Source: Plotosus lineatus
Taxonomy: Eukaryota > Chordata > Actinopteri > Siluriformes > Plotosidae
DNA: 64,000 nucleotides
Assembly (NCBI GenBank): GCA_024760905.1
Contig: CM045729.1
Coordinates: 60,287,080 to 60,351,079, forward strand
Reading direction: 5' to 3'
Position numbers and translations under genes: made by a program. Below the pieces are notes generated by a model, which saw only the letters and a program-made list of their open reading frames with translations, was not told where the DNA came from and ran no database searches. Shown here piece after piece: positions 32,201 through 43,529 of this stretch (its first letter is position 1; the number at the start of each line of letters is the position of its first letter).

Positions 32201-35200
32201 CTTCTTCTTTTCCTTTCGGCTGTTCCCTTAAGGGGTCGCCACAGCAAATGATCTGCCTCCATCTCACCCTATCCGCTGCATCTTCTACTCTTACTCCAAT
32301 GACCTTCATGTCCGCCTTCACCACATCCATAAATCTTCTCTTTGGTCTTCCTCTGGGCCTTCTGCCTGGTAGTTCCAACCTCAGCATCCTACTACTAATA
32401 TACTCACTATCACTCCTCTGTACATGTCCAAACCATCTCAATCTAGCCTCTCTGACTTTGTCTCCAAAACATCTAACATGTGCTGTCCCTCTGATGTACT
32501 CATTCCCGATTCTACCCATCCTTGTTACTCCCAAAGAGAACCTCAACATTTTCATCTCTGCAACCTCCCACTCTGACTCCTGTCTTTTCCCCAGGGCCAC
32601 TGTCTCTAAACCATACAACATCGCTGGCCTCATCACTGTCTTGTACAATTTCCCTTCATCGATACCTTCCTATTACACATCACACCAGACACTTTTCTCC
32701 AACCATTCCAACCTGCCTGCACACACTTCTTCACCTCTTTTCCACACTCTACATTGCTCTGGATTGCTCTGGATCGTTGAGCCTAACTACTTAAAATCCT
32801 CCACCTTCTTTATCTCTGCCCCCTGTAACCTCACCGTTCCTCTTGGGTCCTTGTCGTTCACACACATGTATTCTGTCTTACTGAGACTAACCTTCATTCC
32901 CCTCCTTTCCAGGGCATACCTCCACCTCTCTAGATTTTCCTCCACTTGTTCTCTGCTCTCACTACAGATCAGGATGTCATCTGCAAACATCATAGTCCAT
33001 GGAGATTCTTGTCTAACCTCGTCTGTCAGCCTGTCCATCACCATAGCAAACAAGAAGGGGCTGAGAGCTGTCCCTTGATGCAGTCCCACCTCCACCTTGA
33101 ACTCTTCTGTCACACCGACAGCACACCTCACCACTGTCTTACATCGCACATACATGTCCTGCACCACTCTAACATACTTCTCTGCCACTCCAGACTTCCT
33201 CATACAATACCATAGTTCTTCTCTCGGCACCCTGTCATATGCTTTCTCCAGATCCACAAAGGCACAATGCAGCTCCTTCTGACCTTCTCTGTACTTCTCT
33301 ATTAACATCCTCAAAGCAAACACTGCATCTGTGGTGCTCTTTCTTGACATGAAACCAAACTGTTGTTCACAAATGCTGACCTCTGCCCTTAGTCTAGCTT
33401 CCACTATTCTTTCCCATAACTTCATTGTATGGCTTATCAACTTTATCCCTCTGGGCACAAGCACACTTCTCCTCCATTCCTCCGGCATCTGCTCACTTTC
33501 TAAGACCTTGTTGAATATTCTTGTCAGAAAATCTACTGCTACCTCCCCTAGACACTTCCATACCTCAACCGGTATGTCATCAGGACCAACTGCCTTTCCA
33601 CTCTTCATCCTCTTCAATGCCCGCCTCACTTCACCCTTACTATTCTTTGCTACTTCCTAGTCCTCAACGGTCACCCCTTCTACTCTTTTTTCTCTCTCAT
33701 TTTCCTCATTCATCAGCTGTTCAACGTACTCTTTCCATCTTCCCAGCACACTTCTGTCATCAGTCAATACATTTCCCTGTCTGTCCTTAATCACACTAAC
33801 TTGCTGCATGTCTTTCCCATCTCTATTTCTCTGCTGTGCTAACCTGTATAAATCATCTTCTTCCTCCTTTCTGTCCAACCTATCATACAAGTCATCATAC
33901 GCCCTCTGTTTGGACTTTGACACCGCTACCTTCACCTTATGCTGTATCTCCCTGTACTCCTGTTTACTCTCTTCGGTCCTCTCTGTGTCCCACTTCTTCT
34001 TAGCTAACCTCTTCTTTTGTACACACTCCTGCACTTCCTCATTCCACCACCAAGTTTCCTTATCTACTTTCCTTCCAGAGGACACACCAAGTACTCTCCT
34101 ACCGGTCTCCCTGATCACATTGGCTGTGGTTGTCCAGTCATCTGGAAGCACTTCCTGACTACCCAAAGCCTGTTTCAACTCCTCCTTGAAGACAACACGA
34201 CACTCTTACTTTTTCAGCTTCCACCACTTTGTCTTCTGCTCTGCTTTTGCCTTTTTCACCTTCCTCACCATCAGCGTCATCCTGCACACCACCATCCTAT
34301 GCTGTTTGGCAACACTCTCACCGACTACTACTTTGCAGTCACTGACTTCCTTCAAATAACATCGCCTACACAAGATGTAGTCTACCTGTGTGCTCTTACC
34401 TCCACTTTCATAAGTCACCTTATGCTCCTGTTTCTTCTTGAAGAAAGTATTCACCACAGCCATTTCCATCCTTTTTGCAAAATCGATCAACATCTGTCCT
34501 TCTGTGTTCCTGTCCTGGATACCAAACCTACCCATCACTTCCTCGTCCCCTCTGTTGCCTGCACCAACATGTCCATTGAAGTCTGCACCAATGACCACTC
34601 TTTCACCTCTGGAGATACTCTGCATCACTTCATCTAACTCACTCCAGAATCTCTCCTTCTGTTCTAGCTCACATCCTGCATGTGGGGCATAAGCACTAAG
34701 AACATTGACCATCACGCCTCCAATTTCTAACTTGAGACTCATCACTCTGTCTGACACCTTTTTCACTTCTAGAACATTCCTGACAAACCCCTCCTTCAAG
34801 ATGACTCCTACTCCATTTCTCTTCCCATTCACACCGTGATAAAAAAGCTTAAACCCTGCCCTAAGCTTCTAAGCTTGCTACCTTTCCACATGGTCTCCTG
34901 AACACACAGTATGTCTACCTTCCTTCTCTGCATCATGTCAGCCAGCTCTCTATCTTTTCCTGTCATAGTTCCAACATTCAAAGTCCCTACTCTCAGTCCT
35001 CGGCACACGAGAGTTCTCTCTCTGCCTACGGACATGCCTCCCGCCTCTCCTTCTTCGACGTCTTTGACCAACAGTAGTCCAATTTCCATCAGCACCCTGT
35101 TGGTTGACAGCACTGATGGCGGTCGTTGTTAACCCGGGCCAGGACCCATCCGCTATGAATTTTGTTTTGATGATTTGCATGAGAAATGTGGCAGAAGTTT

Positions 35201-35307
35201 TACGCCGGATGCCCTTCCTGTCACAACCCTCTGCATTTATCTGGGCTTGGGACCGGCATAAGGGGGATAGACAATGGTTAGTGCCCCCCTGCGCCTCATG
35301 GCTGCAT
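32201..35307 (-). mobile_element. RTE-clade LINE copy C, complete, 19-bp TSD
   Basis: Both ends are present and bounded by a perfect duplication tgcttatagatagtccaat (32182-32200, 35308-35326). On the minus strand the 5' untranslated end ('gccatgaggcgcagg') leads to the APE endonuclease (35113 to 34206: DILCVQET, then GADFNGHVGAG near 34585), then the linker (34178 to 33657) and reverse transcriptase (33629 to 32787, FADDILIC), and a C-terminal domain (32648 to 32210: RWFGHVQR, GRRPRGRPKRRF). Broken by a frameshift near 34860, GAA-to-TAA near 34207, CAG-to-TAG near 33658, TAC-to-TAG near 32789, an in-frame loss of about 14 codons near 33455, and a 12-bp duplication near 32763. The 3' end is a short aagaagaag-like run. 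Confidence 0.95.
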
Positions 35308-35326
35308 TGCTTATAGATAGTCCAAT

Positions 35327-36646
35327 ATCAGGTACTAAAATATCCCTTAAATCGAATAAGTGAATAATATGATTTTTTTTTCACTTGATGGTTTTCAGTA
35401 TTAATTAGAAAAGGTTTTTAATATAGTCTTAATCTTTTGTTTTGATTAAGAATAAAAAAGCTAAAAAATTAAAAAAAAAAAAACACACACACATGCGCAT
35501 TTTGATTTTATAATAAACGTAAATGCCATGAATCTCAAAGTGCATTGTTCATGCTTCAGGCAGCCAGCACCTATGAACTTCATTGGTGCAAAATAGCTCT
35601 TACAGTTTCAATCATATTATGAAGCCAAATCCTTTATTATTTTTTTTCTTTTTCGAAAGGATTCTTAATCAGAATTTTAAAGATGGCTTTTCAAAACAAC
35701 TAGAGTTTTCTTTCCGAGGTTAACACAAGGTCATGATACATGAACAATGAAATGCTAATGAATAATATTCCAACAGCTTAGCTATTCTTTGCTCCTCGCC
35801 TTGATTAAAGAGAAATCCAACAAAAGAATCAAGCAGTACAGTCTCAAGGCTCAGTTATCTAATCAGCACAGGATAATCACTTATTTGAAGAGTTTGTGTC
35901 AGGAAAGGTCCAGGTAGATTTACAGAGTTATCAAAGTTATAATACAGAACAGTAAATAAAGTTTGCATAATATTAAATCATTTCTTTTTTAAAACACTAG
36001 TACTGTATATGAAAATAAAAATAGCTATGGATGGTATCAGTATGTCCATGAATGTATCATTTAATGTGTTAAACTGTCTACTGTATGTGAGTGTATTTAC
36101 TGTATGTTTGATGCTGTAGACTTTATAATCGCCAGTTCTGTTAGGCAATGTCAGTAACATGTCTGTGAACCCTGTTTAATATCTCGGAGCCACATTTTAC
36201 ACTGTGTGAATTGAAATGGTATATGCACTGATATTCCTTTTCCTATTCGTTTTGGCAAAGCTACTGTAATTGCTGGCATGTGTTTGTTCATTTGTTTCTC
36301 TGTGTACAAAGTCCTGATAAAATCCATGCAAGGGCTATATGGAGACATTACCCTGCCTGAGTCCCAGATATTATTTGATTCTGGATTGTCAAGGTCAAAG
36401 GTGAAACTCAGAGCAAGGTCACAATGTTTTAAAAATATGATTGCTTAGAACTTTCATAGAAGTGCCAATTGACCAGCTTTCACAATGGAACACTAGTGCA
36501 AAAACCATATATGGTCTTTTGAATGAGACAATTACCTTTGACCTTGAGTCATCCTAACAGGTTAAACTCCACCGATCCCATAAGTCCTTCAAATAAGAGG
36601 TTTATTTCTTCAAATAATCGGATCACTTCTATGTTACTGTAGAAAA
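35327..36646. other. Intergenic, repeat-poor
   Basis: No gene or transposon recognised. Positions about 35650-35900 are free of repeats and hold several TAAT-core homeodomain-like words, so this could be a regulatory block, but that is a guess. Confidence 0.4.
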
Positions 36647-36793
36647 TATTGTTATTGTAAACAGACAACCAAAGCCATATATAACAGAGTTTCTGCCTGA
36701 CAGAAGTACCTTACACTCTTTGAGTGCAAGGTACCTCTGTCAGGTGGAAATTGTGTTATATATTGCTGTGGTTGTCTGTTTACAATAACAATA
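36647..36793. mobile_element. Palindromic MITE, 147 bp
   Basis: The arms of about 68 bp are near-complements: 'gttattgtaaacagacaacc' on the left, and 'gttgtctgtttacaataac' closing the right. The loop region reads 'acactctttgagtg'. This is a foldback structure typical of a non-autonomous DNA transposon. The family is not identified and no target duplication is clear. Confidence 0.65.
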
Positions 36794-37419
36794 ACATTGC
36801 CATGTGACCAAAGGAACAATCAAGATTGCAAATGTGTAATAACTTGGCAGTGCACCACCAATTTGTGGAAAATGGAAAAGTCTCAACAGAAGACAGCATA
36901 CAAATTCAAGAGAAATAAAAAAGATGTGGATGTTTACCTGAACCTTGTGTAGATGTCATGGACTCTTATGTACTGGTGTGAGCAACAGTTTCAGAAAAAA
37001 CATTGTAACAATTATATTTTCAAGAAATAACACTGTATTTGTGAATGACTGGACATCACTGGTAAATGGGCTCTTTTAAACATGCAATGGGGGTGGCTTC
37101 AGGCTTGTTTTTAAAAATAACCCCAGGCATAAAATTTATTACTTGTACCACACCCTACTCTAGAAAAAAATATTTTAAATTCAAGGTTACATTTTGAATT
37201 ATTTTGCACATAAACAAACTAACAGAGGTGAAAACATTCATTAAGATTGGTTCATATACAGGGCCTATTTGTACCATAGCAGAGTTACATTGCACTTTCT
37301 GATTGCCCCTCTAATTACCTTCTCCAGGAAGTAAGGTTTTAATTTGTGTTGTTTTATTTGCTGGTTAGTCTGCTTGATGTTTGTTGGTTTGTTTATGTGC
37401 AGTACAGCTTAAAAATGTG

Positions 37420-37423
<4 letters not shown>
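36794..37423. other. Intergenic, nothing recognised
   Basis: No supported feature. Confidence 0.5.

Positions 37424-37482
<59 letters not shown>
37424..37482. repeat. (AT)n microsatellite
   Basis: About 29 AT units, directly joined to the SINE that follows. Confidence 0.95.
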
Positions 37483-37485
<3 letters not shown>

Positions 37486-37655
37486 TTCACTTATCCCTTA
37501 ACATCTGAGGATGTCGTTGGGCACCTTCATGGTGAGACGGGCTGATTTGGCATCCCTCTCCAGGTCGTAGAAACACGCTGACGGTTTTGCAGCTTACTCT
37601 TTACAAAAGAGTGCAATGTTTCTTTTACACACCTCTCACCATAGACAGTGAGAGA
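37483..37655 (-). repeat. S1 SINE with third tail type, partial
   Basis: It has the S1 body in reverse ('cctctcaccatagacagtg' and 'gaaacacgctgacgg'). Beyond the usual junction the sequence is 'ggcatccctctccaggtcg' and 'cttatcccttaac', unlike the L2 or RTE tails and shared in part with 42247-42567. Confidence 0.7.
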
Positions 37656-37866
37656 AAATTGTACATGTCATCTGTGCCTGGGATCATGTTAAAAATTCTT
37701 CAAATCCCAAAAAATGCCTATTTCTTGTTCTTGCTTTCATCATTGTCTCCATGTCTGGAGAAAGAAGACAACGGCATACAATGGCAGAGTCCCATGAAAA
37801 ATCAAGCCTGAACCCAAAGTAATTAACGAATTTGACTAAAGTTGGCTAAGCACAAGTTAGCAAGTT

Positions 37867-38210
37867 CATCATTCATTCATTTTCCGTAACCGCTAATTAG
37901 GGTCACGGGGAGGCTGGCGCCCATCCCAGCCAACTCCAGGCAAGAGCAGAGTACACCCTGGACAGCTTGCCAGGCCATCGCAGGGTGGAAACACACTTAC
38001 AGCTTTGGCTTTGTGACGTCTACTCTTGTCGAAAGTCATCAATGGTTCTTTTACATGCCTCACACCATAGACAGTGAAAGACATGGCCAGCCTTTGACAA
38101 CCCAATTAGGTACACTGGGGGGACAGTGACAACCTGTTGAGTTTCAGTCTTGAACCCGCAACCTTAGAATCAGTGATCCAGCACCTTTACCACCAGGCCA
38201 TCACTGCCCC
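37867..38210 (-). repeat. S1 SINE (L2 tail), full length
   Basis: Duplication aagttagcaagtt (37854-37866) and aagttagctagtt (38211-38223). The left end has cattcattcattttccg; the right end is the head 'taccaccaggccatcactgc'. Confidence 0.88.
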
Positions 38211-38782
38211 AAGTTAGCTAGTTGTGCAATTTAAGGCTCATTCAATACTGGCCATTTGAGATCTCTCTGCCAGTTTAATGTACTGCTATCCTGCAGAAAA
38301 TGCTTGTTGTTTTTGAGTAAAGAGGTAAATTTCCTTGTTTTTGATTGGCTCATTTGCACAAAGCCAAGCACAGCTGGCAAGCAAACACTAATGGACAGAC
38401 ATGGAAAAACTTCAACCACAGATCAGCTGATTGCCAAAACTTGGGATGCGCTTCCTGTCACATAAACACTGCAGTATGTGAGTCCTGTCGTATTGACCAT
38501 GTTTGGACACATGCAAGCGGTCCTTCTCAAGTGAAAAACATCAAGCTGCGGTCATGTTTAACAGATGAAAGCCTAAATGCCTGCATGAAGCTGAACCTCA
38601 CCCCGGATCAACCAGACTACAAAGCCATCAGCAAAACCATGCAGCACCAGAAGTCGCATTAATAGTAATAAGTACTCTTCTTATTAATAAATAACTTTGT
38701 TATGACAATGTTGTATAAAATAAATTCAGAGTCTTATTATACTCTCAAATTGTTGTCTTCTTTTTCAATTTGGTTGTATTCA

Positions 38783-38788
<6 letters not shown>

Positions 38789-38865
<77 letters not shown>
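38789..38865. repeat. (TA)n microsatellite
   Basis: About 38 TA units, ending one base before the left palindrome arm. Confidence 0.95.
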
Positions 38866-38866
<1 letters not shown>

Positions 38867-38869
<3 letters not shown>

Positions 38870-39116
38870 AAAGGACAGGACAAAGACTTTCTATTGAAAC
38901 TCCATTTATCACTACAGATCTGTTTCGAGGGGTGGTGAAACCATCCTCTCTCTTCAGGTGATTATAGAAGATTCTTCTATATAGATTCGATATAGATTCT
39001 TCGATATAGATTCTTCTATAATCACCTGAAGAGAGAGGATGGTTTCACCACCCCTCGAAACAGATCTGTAGTGATAAATGGAGTTTCAATAGAAAGTCTT
39101 TGTCCTGTCCTTTTGT
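38867..39116. repeat. Perfect 104-bp inverted repeat, 42-bp spacer
   Basis: Left arm 38867-38970 and right arm 39013-39116 are exact complements along all 104 bp, for example 'gatctgtttcgaggggtgg' in the left arm. The spacer repeats 'gatatagattctt'. It could be a foldback transposon, a hairpin-forming local duplication, or an assembly artefact. Confidence 0.9.
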
Positions 39117-39284
39117 TTATTTGCTCTACCAAAAAGTATTGAGCACTCTCCTACGGAAGGATCTACTCAGAAAATCCTATATATATATATATATATATGG
39201 CTCTCAGAGGATTAAATTTTAAAATATAGTACGTATGTCTTTTTTTTTTTTGGCTCTCTTCGTCATAAAGGTTCCCGACCCCTG

Positions 39285-39922
39285 GTGTAGCATAAAGTAA
39301 GTATGTAGAGCATTGTGTTCAGGCTGTAGATCTCATATAAATGCCATTGCTCTCTATCTATCCTTCACCTTTAATCTATTGTACGTATTTAGTTTTACTT
39401 TTAAATACGGGTTTTCTTGCCTTTTTCTCTTATTCATTTTAATGAATAATAAAATGTATGTATAATACTATACAAAATTTTTACGTACCTTTTTTTAGTA
39501 TGATAGCTATTGATTTTTATTTTGTGAATTGTACATTAGCATGTCAGTTCACAAACATTTTACATATTCTCGAAATCCTTGAATATCTTCATCAAAATCT
39601 CCTGGGAACTGTGCAAGAGTTCTGCACCCTGTAAAACTGTTCAAATGTAAATGTTTTATTAGCATACTCAGTCACTAGATATGTGTGCTCACGAGATCTA
39701 GTGTTTGCACCCTAATTCAGTTATAGCATGGAATAAATTCAAGAAAAGCTCATCAAAACAAGATTTTTTTTTTCATTAATAATAATCACACTACCTGTTT
39801 GAGTGTCACTAACAAACTATGATTGTCATTTTAATTTAAGCATTATATAACACACACATATACCAGAGTACCCATAATCACTGCCATGCTTTAAAAATAT
39901 TAATATATACTAAAATGATCTT
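39285..39922. other. Intergenic, nothing recognised
   Basis: No supported feature. Confidence 0.5.
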
Positions 39923-40240
39923 GTGCAGTGGTAGCATGGTGGGAGGGTGCTGGATTACTGATCCCAAGGTTGGGGGTTCAAGTCCCACTATCAATGGGTT
40001 GTCACCGCTGTCTTCTCAGTGCAGTTAACTGGGTTCTCAGAGGCCGACCATGTCTCCCACTATCTGTGGTGAGAGGCATGTAAAAGAACCATTGCTGACT
40101 TTTGTTAAGAACAGGCTGCATAGCTGTCAGCCCTGCGATGGCTTGGTGAGTAGTCCAGGATGTACTCAGAGTCAAGATGAGTGCCAGCCTCCTAAACCCT
40201 AATTAGGATTAAATGGTTCAGAAAATGAAATAATAAAATA
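39923..40240 (+). repeat. S1 SINE (L2 tail), diverged head variant
   Basis: Head 'gcagtggtagcatggtggg' with 'gggggttcaagtccc', a full body, and an L2-like tail with small deletions ending 'gaaaatgaaataataaaa'. Confidence 0.85.
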
Positions 40241-40333
40241 ATCTTACTTTCGTTTGGTTTTCTTATGTTCTTATATAGTATACAGTATACCAAATCAATT
40301 ATTTGTATCAGATTGTTATGATACATCTCTAGG

Positions 40334-41068
40334 ATGCTCCTGAACACATCATCAGTGATGTAACCTGAGGTCCTTGGATGTTTCAGGTCTTTCAACATCA
40401 GACACCCTCGCCCAGGTGACCCAACCATGGTTGATCAGACCCGGCTTGTGTTCAGGTGGCTTTTGCTATCTCCATGGATCTCCTCTCCTAATCCACAGCC
40501 ATCTCGAGGCTTTTTCTGCTTCCTCCGTGATCCTCTTGATGGTTCTTCTCCTCTCCATCCCCGTAATGCCCAGCACACTCAAGGTTTTATAGAGTGATTG
40601 GCCTGCGAACCCTCTGCAGCCAACCTCGATGGGCATACACTGTGCCTTCCAGCCCTGCTTACGGCAGCCTATGACCAGATCTTCATATTTGGTCTTCTTT
40701 CTCTCATGGGCCTCATCCAGTCGGTCCTCCCATGGCACGGTGAGCTCCATCAAGATGATGCTCTTTGTCTCCTCTGACACCAGGAGGATGTCTGGCCTCA
40801 GGGTTGTTGAGACAATACACTGGGGGAACTTGAGTTGTTTCTCCAGGTCAACAGACAGCTGCCTGTCTTTTGCAGTTGCCAATAGCCCCGATGGGTTCCT
40901 GGCTCCTGCAGTTTTTCCCAACTTCTCACCCGCCTTCACAAAGGTGAACAACTGAGTGGTGGGGCAGGACCGTCTGCTGCTTTTGCTGATTCCCATGCTG
41001 ATGACTTCCGCAATGGGTTTCAGAACCTGGTTGTAGCGCCAGGTGTACCGCCCCTGCCCAAGGGCTAC
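40334..41068 (-). mobile_element. Retroelement 3' part with restriction-like endonuclease
   Basis: The minus-strand frame (about 41068 to 40469) encodes a C-terminal domain with RPDILLVSEETKS, then MELTVPWEDR, then KKTKYEDLV. This RPD ... E/D ... K..KY spacing is the PD-(D/E)XK nuclease signature of R2/NeSL-type non-LTR retrotransposons, which cut target DNA with it. Upstream is GQGRYTWRYNQVL; downstream GCRGFAGQSLYKTL and WLWIRRGDPW precede the stop. The reverse transcriptase is absent because the copy is 5'-truncated at an S1 SINE. About 130 bp after the stop may be its 3' untranslated region. The element clade is inferred; the nuclease fold assignment is fairly secure. Confidence 0.7.
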
Positions 41069-41081
41069 AGTGTTCTGTTGT

Positions 41082-41424
41082 AGGGCAGTAGTGGCCTGGT
41101 GCTGGATCACTGATCCCAAGGGTGGGGGTTCAAGCCGGGGGTTGTCACTGTCCCCCTGGTGCAGCTACATGGGTTATCAAAGGCTGGCCGTGTCTCTCAC
41201 TGTCTATGGTGAGAGGTTAATGTAAAAAAAAAAAAACATTACTAACTTTCGAGAAGAGTAGGCTGGATAGCCATCAGTGTGTTTCTGCCCTGCGATGGCC
41301 TGTCGATTTGGACAGGGTGCTGTTCAGAGCTATACTCTGCCCTCTCCCGAAGTTGGCTGAGATGGGTGCCAGCCTCTCCACGACCCTATTTAGGATTAAG
41401 CAGTTCAGATCATGAATGAATGAA
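41082..41424 (+). repeat. S1 SINE (L2 tail)
   Basis: Duplication agtgttctgttgt (41069-41081) and agtattctgttgt (41425-41437). The head is shortened at 'cctggtgctggatcactg', and there is an A13 run at 41226. Confidence 0.88.
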
Positions 41425-41437
41425 AGTATTCTGTTGT

Positions 41438-42246
41438 CTCAGGAATGACTGATATTCATCTCTGCTTTGGTAAATAATTAAAATATTTTACAGTACTGTG
41501 CAAAAGTTTGAGTCACATGCAAAAAAAAAGTGCTATAACGCAAAGATGCCTTCAAATGTAGTAAGCTAAATGCTTACACTAAAAAGTGTTTTGCAATGTT
41601 ATATATGCAATATAATTACTAGTACTGTACTAATAAAAGCACTTACTGAGAATCTTGTGCAATCTGCTGCAGTTCTCATGAAAATTGAACTGTCACACTT
41701 CTTTTTTTCTTTGCTTGCATGTTGGCAGACCTTCAAATCATCCGCTGTGCTTTTGTGTAGAAAAATGGCATGTTAGTTGAAAGATAGACTAACAAAGCTA
41801 TTTTTTGTAAAAGTGATTTATTTAATGACTCTGTAATATAGATGCTATAATAAAGCCATCTAAATCACAAGTTATACTAATAATAGGGTAAATAGGACTT
41901 CTAGATATAGTTTTTAAAACTATATTTAGAAAATTAGTAGCTGAAAAATAGAGGTTTTGATTACTTGCTACATGTAGGTTATTGTTAGAGGAAATAATTA
42001 AGTGAATAAATAAATAAATATTGTACCTTAGACAAAGAGTTAAACCCACTTACTTTGTTCCCACTTAAAGCGTTCTTCTGTGGTGAGCTACTCATCTATG
42101 TAATTCACTAAAAGGGGTCTCTTAATTTTACACTATTGAACTGGGAATACATACATGAATTGTCAGTGGCTGTCTTTTTGTCACTTGGTTCTATTTATCT
42201 GCAAATCTTCAAAAAAAATTAAAACAAAAAGATAAAATCTACTTCT
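41438..42246. other. Intergenic, nothing recognised
   Basis: No supported gene or repeat family. Confidence 0.5.
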
Positions 42247-42567
42247 TTGTGTCTTCTTCTTCTTCGTGGTAAACCGAGATACCAAAATACTGAAGATTGA
42301 TGTCGGTGTAAGACTTGGGCTGATTTGGCCTGGCGGAGCCCATCCCCCTCCAGGTCGTAGAAACACGCTGACGGCTTTGCAGCTACTCTTTACGAAAGTC
42401 AGCAATGGTTCTTTTACATGCCTCTCACCATAGACAGTGACATACATGGCCTGCCTTTGATAACCCAGTTAGCTGCACTGGGGGGACAGTGACAACCTTG
42501 TGGGGACTCGGATCCCCAACCTTAGGATCAGCGATCCTGCGCCCTAGCCACTAGACCACCACTGCCC
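42247..42567 (-). repeat. S1 SINE with third tail type, full length
   Basis: The head and body are standard S1 ('ccactagaccaccactgccc' at the right). After the common junction 'aaacacgctgacggctttgc' the tail reads 'ctccaggtcgtag', 'ttgggctgatttggcctgg' and 'cggtgtaagacttggg', and ends with a cttcttcttcttc run. The tail matches neither the L2-like nor the RTE LINE ends seen here. Confidence 0.8.
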
Positions 42568-42626
42568 ATTGTGTATTAAAGATGGCGGCAATTTGAACTT
42601 ATACTCTAACAGTAATGTGAATTAGA

Positions 42627-43255
42627 CAGTGGTGAGCCATCAGAGCTAGCAAAGCCTTCTCTGCTGGCCTAAACATTATCAGAAGCACTGACCTACATTT
42701 AACAACTTAAATTCTAGTACTTATTCCATTCAATTATATAAGCTTGTTCCCAACAGTCTACAACATTCTCTTCATGTTCTAGCGTGTCTCTTGGCTATAA
42801 TGCTTCCAGTATGTGGATGTTCGATATTTTACCCAAATTTCAGCTTTGATGTGTTGCCATGTCCATCTAATCTGCTCAAGGCCTTCAGAATCAGCAGTGC
42901 TGGCCGATGACACTGAAATTATATTAGCAATGGGGCTGTTTCTTTAACTAATCATATTTCAGATTCGCCTCACAGGGCTAGCTAGCTGGCCCACAATAAC
43001 ATCAGCACTTTTTCATCCTCTGATTGGCTGGTAAGAGCAAAACTAGCTGAATAGTCTGTAGTGAGCTGTACACAATATGTTTAAATTAGAATACTTTACA
43101 CCTACAGTGGCTGATGGAGGAGGAGACATTGACTTGGTTTCAGACATTATGCTTGTTACATTTGGCCAAGCACCAGATTTACCGGGAATTTCCACCAGTA
43201 AATGCCGGAGAAAGTCATGTAGTGCTCAGAGTTACCAGCAGAAATGTGCAAAATG

Positions 43256-43303
<48 letters not shown>

Positions 43304-43349
43304 CCTCTTTCTCTCCCTCTCTCTCTCCTCCCTCCCTCCCTCTCCCTCT

Positions 43350-43387
<38 letters not shown>

Positions 43388-43529
43388 GTGCAATGCCTTG
43401 TTATATTGTGTTTTTATATATTATTGATGGCTTGTATAATTGAGATCGGATAGTGGTAGTAATAAGAGGTGCATTAAGTCCGTTTGGTCCCACTGAAGGC
43501 CCAGGTACCAAATGCACGGCCCGCCACTG
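42627..43529. mobile_element. Non-autonomous hAT element, 8-bp TSD
   Basis: Starts 'cagtggtgagcc' and ends 'ggcccgccactg', imperfect inverted repeats. The flanks are a perfect 8-bp duplication gaattaga (42619-42626 and 43530-43537). The 903-bp interior carries a long (CT)n tract at 43257-43387 and no transposase. Confidence 0.88.
43257..43387. repeat. (CT)n microsatellite with CCCT interruptions
   Basis: A polypyrimidine tract inside the hAT element. Mirror-symmetric polypurine-polypyrimidine tracts of this length can form triplex DNA. Serine-leucine open frames here are artefacts. Confidence 0.95.

Larger units (their letters stand above)
38345..39284 (+). pseudogene. hAT transposase C-terminus with 3' terminal repeat
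   Basis: The open frame 38345-38662 contains KLRSCLTDESLNACMKLN followed by PDYKAISKTM and ends at TAA. This resembles the hAT C-terminal dimerisation segment found in Charlie-type transposases and domesticated ZBED or GTF2IRD2-like proteins. Downstream, after an AT tract and a palindrome, 'ggttcccgacccctg' at 39270-39284 matches the terminal repeat of the hAT elements at 6170 and 10545. The N-terminal part and left end were not found. It is a broken remnant; calling it a host gene would need the missing exons. Confidence 0.55.

Noticed and set aside
40466..41119. Full 217-codon frame as one protein
   Set aside because: The first 17 or so codons come from the S1 SINE at 41082-41424; only the part below about 41068 belongs to the retroelement.
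43077..43453. Serine-leucine-rich open frames
   Set aside because: Translation of the (CT)n tract in a hAT element.
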